A stretch of DNA of 64,000 nucleotides, from the NCBI GenBank assembly GCA_002270565.1, contig NQMI01000013.1, forward strand, positions 124,001 to 188,000, given 5' to 3'. A program made the position numbers and the translations under genes. The notes beneath the pieces are model-generated. The model saw only the letters and a list, made by a program, of their open reading frames with translations, did not search any database and was not told the origin of the DNA. This document shows, piece after piece, positions 56,137 to 64,000 of the stretch. Each line of letters starts with the position of its first letter. Within the stretch, counting starts at the first letter, position 1. Source of the stretch: Stenocarpella maydis (Eukaryota > Ascomycota > Sordariomycetes > Diaporthales > Diaporthaceae).

Positions 56137-59050
56137 ATGTTGTCGACATACGCAAGGGCCATAGGCCGAAACTTGCCCGTCCTGGGCAAGAAACTCTCTC
56201 TCTTGGGCAGCAAGATAGGCTGCATCTCTCGCGCTGTGCCATCATGGCGCGCCGCCTCAACAGCGACACAGAAACTCGACCTTCCAGCCCTGGACAGGAA
56301 GTGGCGAGCAGAATGGGATCGCCTCAAGGCCAGCCGGCCCTCTGCTGGCCAGGACAAGACGCACAAACACGGCAAATATGTCCTGCCAATGTTCCCTTAC
56401 CCTTCGGGCTTCCTGCACATCGGTCATCTCAGGGTCTACACGATTGCCGATGTCATCGCCCGCTTCCATACCCTCCAGGGCAACACGGCCATACTCCCCA
56501 TGGGCTGGGACTCCTTTGGCCTCCCCGCCGAGAATGCTGCCCTGCAGCGCGGCACCAACCCCGCGACATGGACCAGGGGCAACATAGCCAGGATGAAGGA
56601 GCAGCTGCAGTGCATGAACGGCAGCTGGGACTGGGAGCGCGTGCGTTGATCCCGATGAGACCCCTCTGGATCTGTAATTGACACCAGCCAACGCATAGGA
56701 GATCTCCACTTGCGACCCCGAGTTCTACAAGCACACTCAGCGCATCTTCCTAATGCTTCATGAGAAAGGTCTAGCATACCAGGCCGAGGCCGAGGTCAAC
56801 TATGACCCTGTTGATCAGACCGTGCTGGCAAACGAGCAGGTGGACGCCAGCGGCTGCTCCTGGAGGTCTGGGGCAAAGGTTGAGAAACGCCGCCTGAAGC
56901 AGTGGTTTTTCAAAATATCAGAGTTCCGAGAGGAGCTTCTGCAGCACCTCGAGGTGCTCGCAAAGGACGAGGCCTGGCCCGAGCGGGTCCTCGCTATGCA
57001 GAAAAACTGGCTAGGCAAGTCGCAGGGCGCAATGATCAAGTTTCCCATCATGGCCAACAGCAATGACGCCCACGCTTCCATCGAAATCTATACCACCAGG
57101 CTTGATACCTTGTTCGGCGTACAGTACCTGGCGCTGTCTACAAGCCATCCCATCGTAAGTCGACTCTCAGAGGCCGACATTGAGCTCCGGGCTTTCCTGG
57201 ATACTTTACCAGGCCTCCCCCCCGACTCCAAGGTCGGCTACATGCTCCCTGGTATAAGGGCTATCAACCCTCTCGCTTACCATGAACACACGCCGGACCC
57301 GATAAAGGAGTCTCTGCCGGTATATGTCGCGCCCTACGTCCTCGGCGACTACGGCGAGGGCGCGGTCATGGGTGTACCAGGCCACGACCTCCGGGACAAT
57401 GCTTTCTGGAAGGAGCACCACTATGACCAACCTGTTCGTATTGTAATAGCAGCATCAGATGACGAAACCACGACAGCAGTTTCCAAAGAGCCGTACTTGG
57501 AACATGGCGTGATGACGGCGCATAGTGGGCCTTTCCGTGGCAAGACATCACAAGAAGGCGGCCAGATGCTGCTCAAGACCCTCGAGGCTGCCAGGGTAGC
57601 GAAGCCTGTCGAGAAGTGGAGACTGCGCGACTGGCTTGTGAGCCGCCAAAGATACTGGGGGACGCCTATCCCGATCGTCCATTGCGACTCGTGCGGTGCG
57701 GTGCCCGTCCCTGCTGAGCAGCTCCCAGTTGAGTTGCCGCAAGTAGACAACCACTGGGCCGAGGGCAAGCCCGGAAACCCGTTGGAGTCGGCAACCGACT
57801 GGGTAAATACGTCGTGCCCTTCGTGTGGTGGCGCTGCGAAGAGAGACACTGATACTATGGACACGTTTGTTGATTCGAGTTGGTATTACATGCGGTTTAT
57901 CGATCCGAAGAATGATGCGGCACCGTTCTCGAAGGAGAAGGCGTCGCTCCTCCCCGTCGATCTTTATGTGGGCGGTATAGAGCATGCGATCCTGCATCTT
58001 CTCTACGCGAGGTTCATCTACAAATTCCTGATGGGCTCCGCTCTCGGCCCTGCAGAATCACCAGATCCCATACACGAGCCATTCACCCGCCTCATCACGC
58101 AGGGGATGGTACATGGGAAGACATTTATTGACCCATCGAATGGTCGGTTCCTGAGGCCTGACGAGGTCGATCTGACTGACCCATCCACTCCAAAAGTGAC
58201 TGCCTCCGGAGACCGGGCAGTAATTAGCTACGAGAAGATGTCGAAGTCCAAGTTCAATGGGGTGGATCCTACAGAATTCATTGCGAGACACGGGGCTGAT
58301 GCCACCAGAGCACACATGCTCTTCCAAGCACCCGTCAACGATGTGGTCAACTGGGACGAGGATAAGATCTCAGGAGTCACACGGTGGCTTGGGAGGGTTC
58401 ATGACTTGGTGAAAACCACTTCGGCGCCCAAAGATACCACAGACAAAGAAGCGACCGAGCATATCAAAGCCAGTGCATCGAAAGTCCACAAGATGACGAG
58501 CCACGAGCTCACGCAGTGGGATATCGACACTGGCGTATGGCGGGACGTGCAGAACACGATAACCTCAGTAACAAAGTCTTACCATGAGGTATACTCGCTC
58601 AACACTGTCATCTCGGACCTCATGATCCTTTCCAACACGATCATATCTCAGCCACGTGCCACCGAGGTAGTCCGTGCCGCTGCGGTCTCGACACTCGTTC
58701 GAATGCTAGCCCCTGTCGCTCCCGCGGTTGCTTCGGAGTGCTGGGAGGGTCTTGGGATGAAGGAGCCACTGTTTTCCGGCTCAGTGCAATTCCCTGTACC
58801 TGACGAGACCCTGTCTCTGATGAAGCCTCGGGAGCAGTCCTGTGCGGTGCAAATCAACGGGAAGGTGAGAGATGTTTTGCAGATACCCGTACCGCCCGAA
58901 GGAATGGGGCGGCAGGAAGTGGAGGCATTGATTGTAGACGAAATTGTTCGGAACGCGGGAGGACACAAGCTCCCAGCCGTGGAAGACCTTCGGGCGGCCA
59001 AGAAAATCATTGTCGTCAAGAACGGCAAGGTCGTGAATTTTGTGCTGTAG
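56137..59050 (+). CDS. NAM2: Mitochondrial leucyl-tRNA synthetase
   Basis: Two exons, 56137..56640 and 56699..59050, with a 58-bp intron (donor GTGCGT, acceptor CATAG, phase 0) give 951 residues. The N-terminus [20 protein letters not shown] is a mitochondrial presequence. Class I marks: [20 protein letters not shown] with HIGH at 94-97, and [13 protein letters not shown] with KMSKS at 681-685. The Leu-specific [12 protein letters not shown], the CP1 editing domain (about 250-440, with [17 protein letters not shown]) and the zinc-like CPSCGG pair are also visible. It charges mitochondrial tRNA-Leu; yeast Nam2 also helps group I intron splicing. The 3' end is 89 bp from that of the convergent MTQ1-like gene. 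Confidence 0.95.
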
Positions 59051-59139
59051 ATGGAGGATGATACCCCGGCGCATTTATAGAAGACTCGCCCTGTCGCAAA
59101 CCAAGAAGGGATCGAATCTAGCTACAAACACTTAGCATC

Positions 59140-60338
59140 TCAGCTGCACCGTATGAATACTGACCGACCGTGGCCGCTCCCTCTAATATGCACTTCTCTC
59201 GTTCCCTCGAGGATTTTGGCGGATACCTCCTCGCCCTCGTCTGGCGCCGCGTCCGGCCAATCCCTCCAAATCTCAACGCTGGCCACCCCGTTGCGCGAGC
59301 TCGCCAGCGTCCTATGGTTCCATGCCATCTCCGCGACGCGCAGGGCCTGCCTCAGGTCCCCTACCTCAAAAAGCATGACCCTGGGCCTCAGCCGTGCGGC
59401 AATGTCGAGAAGACGCGCGTAGAACACGTCCTCGGGCCGGGCGCCGCCGTACCCTACAGCCGGAACTTGAGCGATCCGGGGTTCGTATTTGCGGACGCCC
59501 CGGGCCGTCTGGTGATAGAAAGCCCAGCGGGAGACGTAGGGCGGGTTGCAGACCAGTAAGTCCCAGCCGTGCAGCCGGTGGCCTGGCGCCAACCCCCCCC
59601 CGTCTCCCGAGAGAAGAGAGTCGGAGAAGACATCGCCTTGGATGAAGCCGACCGACTGCCGGGGGCCTTGGGGGGCAGAGACCAGGCCCTTGGAGATGTT
59701 GTGGACGATGTTCTCGCGGGAGAGGGCCACGGCCTGGGCCGAGATGTCGATGCCCAGGACGTGCAGGCTGTCCGGGATGCTGTGGCGGAGGAGCGAGTAG
59801 AGGAGAAGGGCGATGCAGCCCGTCCCTGTGCACAGGTCCAGCACGCGCAGGGCTGACGGGGGCTTGTTGTCCCCGCTGCCGAGGAGGGAGCCCCGTCCGA
59901 TGAGGCTGGCCAGGTAGGTTGTGTAGGCTTCCGGCTCCGGTCTTTATGGGCCAGGGCGACCTCGCTCGCGGTCAGCCTTCTGGGGAGCACTCCTCCGCAG
60001 TGGCGGGAATCGGGATCAAGGGCCGGCAGAAAGGGGGAGACATACCTGGGGATCAAGACGCCCGGGCGGCACTTCAAGTCGAGGTTGCCGAAAGGCTGGC
60101 TGCCCAGGACATATTGTAGAGGCTCGCCTCTACCGCGCCGCCGGCACAGGGAGGCGACCTGATGCTCTCTCCTGAGAGGGGATGGTGGCCTCCCCTGCCG
60201 GGGGTCATGGACGTGTTCAAGGATCCATCGCAGCTCGTTTAGGGACGAGGGTAGGTCTCGGCAGGCTGGAAGGAGTGTGGCCGCGTGGGGTGAGATCTTG
60301 TGGGCTTGACGTATCGTGCCAGGGGAGATGCGAGGCAT
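59140..60338 (-). CDS. MTQ1: HemK/PrmC-type glutamine methyltransferase (mitochondrial MTQ1-like)
   Basis: Two exons, 60338..60046 and 59941..59140, with a 104-bp intron (donor GTATGT, branch GCTGAC, acceptor AAAG) give 364 residues. Splicing joins GVLIPR directly to PEPEAYTTYLASLIGRG. An N-terminal helical domain ends with GEPLQYVLGSQPFGNLDLK, the PrmC signature. The SAM motif I is VLDLCTGTGCIALLLY, the strand-2 end is GIDISAQAVALSREN, and the catalytic motif is DLLVCNPPYVSRW, the NPPY that binds glutamine. These enzymes methylate the GGQ glutamine of release factors; the yeast Mtq1 substrate is mitochondrial Mrf1. A mitochondrial role is inferred. The neighbouring gene for mitochondrial LeuRS is convergent. 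Confidence 0.9.
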
Positions 60339-60897
60339 TGGTGGGAGAGAGAGTCTGCCCTCACCAGCTTAGCCTTGTCGACTCAACAAGCACGCTTGGC
60401 TGGGTCTGAATGGATCGATTGCATTATAAGGGGAAATGATGGACTGGTCCACTGCGGGCCCATGCATACACCATCAAGCATCTATACCGTCATGCTTTGG
60501 TTGTGCTCGAGTGTAAGAGTTGGGAAGTTGATTCTGGATTGCGTTGGCCTCTCTTATGAGACGTCCAAGAACATCTAGCCACCCCTGCACCCCCCCCAAC
60601 CATGTGCGAGGTAGACATGAATGAGGGTTATACCCTGGGGTAAAAAGCAGCCCTGCATCTACACTAACGCACACACGATCCACTCTGCTGCACCACGCCG
60701 GCCGACCACCTCCGGTCAAGGTGCGGGACCATGTCGGAGTTGCCATTTCCTGGGCACGCTTTTCCGGCCGGGTTTGGAGTCCGGCTTTCTTCCCCGCCCC
60801 TGGCTATGGGTGGGTGCACTTGGGTGGCTACTTGTGTAGGAGATATCTACGGTGTGGCCTGCTGATGCCGTAGACTGGTCCATGATTAGCCCCGGGC
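60339..60897. promoter_or_regulatory. Divergent promoter of MTQ1 and the cyclase-family gene
   Basis: 559 bases between divergent start codons; a C7 run lies near 60589. No gene is supportable. Confidence 0.4.
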
Positions 60898-62256
60898 ATG
60901 GCAGAGAGACTCAAAGCAATCAGCACCACCCTCAGGATGGCCCCCAGGCTCAACGAGAACGGCATCCCCAGCTTTGACGACCTGCCCCTGCGGGAGGGCG
61001 ACCCGCACCACTCAGCCTGGGGCCTGTACGGCGACCGCGACGAGCTGGGGACGCTGAACCGCCTGACGGACGAGCGGGTCGCCGCGGCCGCGCGGGGCGA
61101 GATCAGGAAGGGCACGCGCGTCTCGCTCAACTGGCCGCTCGACGCCCAGGGCGACGACCAGGGCTTCTTCCAGCGCAAGCTGTTCCACCAGCAGCTCTTC
61201 CAGAAGCCGCCGCGCGTCGTAAACGACGACGTCTGGACCTTCAACACGCAGGTCTCGAGCCAGTGGGATGGGTTCCGCCACTTTGGCTACCAGGAGGAGA
61301 GGAAGTTCTACAACGGCGTCACGCTCGAGGACAGTAAGCAGCTTCTGGGATTATTTGTAGCCCGCGTTGGAACAAGGAATTCCCTCCCGGAGCCCTTGTC
61401 TCAGATGGCATGGCCACACTGTGGCCCGATCCACGTTGTGTTTGAATGAAGTCAATCCTTCCATGGTTCTTTGAAAGCTGACCCTTGATGCTGCAGTCCA
61501 CGGGAAGGGCCCCGACGGCAAGAAGACCACCGTGAACGGGATCCAGGGTGAGCAAGTCCTGTGTGCTGGGACTGACTGAGGTCTGGACTTGTTGCCCGCA
61601 GGCTGACCAGCAGTATACAGCATGGGCCGAGAAAGGGATCGTGGGACGGGGTGTCCTGGCTGACCTGTACAGCTGGCGCCAGAAGCAGGACGACCCAGCC
61701 CTGAAGGAATTCAACTGCTTTGAGACGTCGAGCATCCCACTCAGGGACATCAAGGCCTGCCTGGCAGCCCAGGGGACCGAGGTCAAGTTCGGCGACATAC
61801 TGTTCACGCGCACCGGTGAGATCTGCCTCCTGCTTCCATCAGGCATAGACATGTCCCGGATGAGCATGCTAACAAACCCGGCACCCCTCCCGGCCAGGCT
61901 GGCACGCCCAGCACGCCCAGCTCCCGGAGCCCCAGCTCAGGGCGTACCAGGCTGTGCTCCCTCACCGCTTCGGCGGCGTGGAGCAGTCGGACGAGATGAT
62001 CCGCTGGGTGTGGGAAAACTTCTCGGCGGTGGCGGGCGACCAGCCGTCCTTCGAGGCCTGGCCGAGCCGCGAGGACTGGGCCCTGCATGAGGTCCTCCTC
62101 GCCGGGTTCGGCACGCCCATCGGCGAGCTCTTCTGGCTCGAGGACCTGGCCGAGGCGTGCGCGCGCGAGGGCCGCTGGAGCTTCTTTGTCACCAGCGAGC
62201 CGTGCAACGTCCCCGGCGGGGTCGCGAGCCCGCCTAATATCCTTGCCATCTTCTAG
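60898..62256 (+). CDS. Cyclase-family metal hydrolase (kynurenine-formamidase-like fold)
   Basis: Four exons, 60898..61333, 61497..61547, 61621..61815 and 61898..62256, give 346 residues. Introns are 163, 73 and 82 bp, all with CTGAC or CTAAC branches. Exon 2 is only 51 bp, and its acceptor in exon 3 is TATACAG: the earlier GCAG would give a stop. The protein has the fungal cyclase pattern: WGLYGDRDELGTLNRLTDE, RVSLNWPLDA, FNTQVSSQWDGFRHFGYQ, YNGVTLEDIHGKG, WAEKGIVGRGVLADLYSW, ACLAAQGTEVKFGDILFTRTG, and a C-terminal RWSFFVTSEPCNVPGGVASP. Pfam PF04199 members hydrolyse amides or lactones with a divalent metal. The natural substrate is unknown. Confidence 0.88.
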
Positions 62257-63188
62257 CGCGAGATGGACGTGGCTCACTGCGGGTTTGTTTATGTGTTGTA
62301 CAGGGACGTGAGAGCGTGGGACAAAGGCAAAGATAGATAACAGGCTCCCGTGCCTCATCACCTCCTCTCATGCGATTGACTATCCAAGGTGGTTCCAGCC
62401 ACACGTGGTCACGCCTCGCCGACCGACAGGGAAGGTGGCAGCAACCTCGACGTCGACATAACGAGCTAGCTATGCAACATCAATTAGACCACGAGGGACG
62501 GCACACGGCCAGGTGTTCGAGGCTACACGAGCATGGGTCGTTTCCAACGCACGGCTGAGAATATGTTGGCCCCCCAAGGGCCGGGCCATGCGGGTGCCCT
62601 TCACTCTCATCCGCACACGAATCTCTGAGCACACATTTCACTACTGACACATGTGATTCCAAGAGGCCCTAGAAAACATACAAGTAAATGTTCCATCATG
62701 TGTCGAGGCGGGAGGCGCACACATGCACACACACGTGTGCCGAGCCCACCCCTCCGCCTTCCTGGCCCCGCTCCCATTGGACTGTCTGAAGCAGCCTCTC
62801 TTCCTTTCGCCTCGACTGTGTCTAGACTCTGGCTCAGCCTGTAAGGCTGTATACATTGGTGATCACAAAATTATGACCGACCTTTTCGGCCAGTGGAAAG
62901 CTTGTCAGAAAGGGTGGGAACGAGGCATCGCGAGCCCTTGGCTATAAATTTGTTGCGGACAAGAATGTGAAAACACTTGGTGCCTCCGACGCATGAATTT
63001 GCTGCATCGGTGCTCGACCCTGTTGTAGCCATTGTCCCATATACACACATCGACTATATGACCTCCACAACATCAGACGAGAGGCCACTCGCAACACTGT
63101 GTGATTGCTTCCAGTCTCTGACTGGAAGGTTGCCTCTACCTCTGCCTCTGCCAACATGAAGGTGGGGGATACGATGCGAGCGCGAAGA
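62257..63188. other. Convergent intergenic region before calcineurin A
   Basis: About 930 bases between 3' ends. A short ACACAC-type run lies at 62717-62735. No supportable gene. Confidence 0.4.
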
Positions 63189-64000
63189 TTATTTCTTACG
63201 GGTATCGCGGTCACTATGGAAACACGTCAGCAATTGAGTCCTGATGCTCTCCAGAGGTCAGCCAATAGCAAGCTTACGTCGAGAGTCTCCTGGAAAGCGA
63301 CTGAAGCTTTTTATCATTGTCAGCCTCCCGTGTTGCCCTCTCCAGGGCCTGCGCGCGCTCCTCCTCATTGGCCCGCTGCACTTCCTCGTGGCTGGGAGGC
63401 AGCCTTTCGTTCTGCAGGTCAACCTTGCGGGCATCTTCGAACGTGCTGATAGCGTTCTTGATGCCCTCGGCTCCCAACATGAGGGTTCCCGCCGGCAGTC
63501 TTCCTCCGGAAACGGTCTTCAGTTCCGTAACGCTCTCGGACTCTTCTCGGAGGACCTGGAACACCCGGGACAGACGACCAATGGCGAGGATTTTGTTCTT
63601 GATTGCCCGCCTCTTCGCCTCCACCGAGTCTGGGTCGAGGTTGGCTGGTGTGATGGGCGGCGAGACCGGGCCGGGAGACGACGAGGAGTCTTCCCTGAGC
63701 TCGTCCTCGCTGCACGTGCTCAGTATGGCAATCAGCATGTCCGTGATCTTCTCGCCGACGAAGGGCAGGGACCATGTGAAGACATCCATGAAGTTGGGCA
63801 GCCAGTATGGGTGCGGCGTGCAGTTGAACTGCCGGATGTTCATGACATTATTCTCGTACTTCAGGACGGCGGCCTTGTTGTTGTAAACATCGAGGTAGTT
63901 TGGTGCGGAGAAAATGGTCATAACACTGGGGAAACCCGTTGTCCTCGTCTTACGGTACATCCGATACCCTGCATCCTGTGCCTCGTGCGCGCGAATGACC
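63189..64000 (-). CDS. CNA1: Calcineurin catalytic subunit A, C-terminal part (partial)
   Basis: The gene enters from the right edge; the frame is open to base 64000. The end of the phosphatase domain is present ([38 protein letters not shown]), then the calcineurin-B-binding helix ([20 protein letters not shown]). The calmodulin-binding helix ([28 protein letters not shown]) and an autoinhibitory-type segment ([20 protein letters not shown]) follow. The Ca2+/calmodulin-dependent phosphatase dephosphorylates Crz1-type factors. The end has two readings. Without splicing, translation stops at TAA 63274. A convincing 64-bp intron (63214..63277: donor GTAAGC, branch GCTGAC, acceptor CATAG) instead gives LSRRLSTDRDTRKK, ending at 63189. 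I prefer the spliced form. Confidence 0.92.

Noticed and set aside
1..64000. tRNA, rRNA or CRISPR loci
   Set aside because: I looked for tRNA T-loop boxes (GGTTCGAATCC-like) with paired arms, and for evenly spaced repeats; none met the structure. The 25-bp repeat at 7470 is directly tandem without unique spacers of CRISPR length.

Overview
The window is nuclear DNA from a filamentous ascomycete (Pezizomycotina, most likely Sordariomycetes). Four things in the sequence point there. Genes carry few, short introns (mostly 48-120 bp) with GTRAGT-like donors, CTRAC branch sites and YAG acceptors. Coding DNA is GC-rich. Around 6.7-9.7 kb there is an AT-rich island of transposon debris whose stop codons fall where CAG or CAA would be expected, which is the footprint of repeat-induced point mutation (RIP). 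Telomere-type TTAGGG units and fungus-restricted families (DUF3684, a probable DUF7587 relative) are also present. The species cannot be fixed from the sequence alone.

Layout, left to right. At 0-5.1 kb are the 3' end of an unidentified acidic-tailed gene, a RING-variant protein and the checkpoint clamp subunit HUS1. At 5.6-6.7 kb a DUF7587-like gene with an apparent frameshift abuts the island. The island (about 6.69-9.70 kb) holds a 7-base assembly gap, a RIP-damaged copia-type gag, a 25-bp tandem repeat, an LTR-like promoter segment, a second RIP-damaged coiled-coil ORF on the minus strand, an interstitial (TTAGGG)3, and a 515-bp element with inverted ends and TA duplications.

From 10.2 kb ordinary gene space resumes. 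SEC16 (ER exit sites) is divergent from NEO1 (P4-ATPase flippase). CYC2-like and AIM32-like mitochondrial redox genes follow in tandem. Next come proteasome chaperone PAC3, an MMTAG2-like protein divergent from Mediator MED6, and a degraded gene at 30.3-31.3 kb. The DEAH helicase DHR1/ECM16 (18S rRNA processing) is divergent from a 1768-residue DUF3684 protein that joins an Hsp90-type ATPase to a C-terminal HExxHxxxxxH zinc-peptidase motif.

A gene-poor stretch (42.1-50.1 kb, with one SAM methyltransferase) leads to NAD formate dehydrogenase with a mitochondrial-type leader, an L-type amino acid permease, mitochondrial leucyl-tRNA synthetase NAM2 tail-to-tail with the HemK/MTQ1 release-factor methyltransferase, a four-exon cyclase-family hydrolase, and the C-terminal part of calcineurin A running off the right edge.

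The genes are mostly housekeeping. Several serve mitochondria (CYC2, AIM32, FDH, NAM2, MTQ1), two serve the secretory pathway (SEC16, NEO1), and others serve nuclear functions (HUS1, MED6, DHR1). The parts most worth a second look are the DUF3684 ATPase/peptidase architecture, the DUF7587-like gene at the heterochromatin edge, and the RIP island. No biosynthetic cluster or prokaryote-type system was seen.
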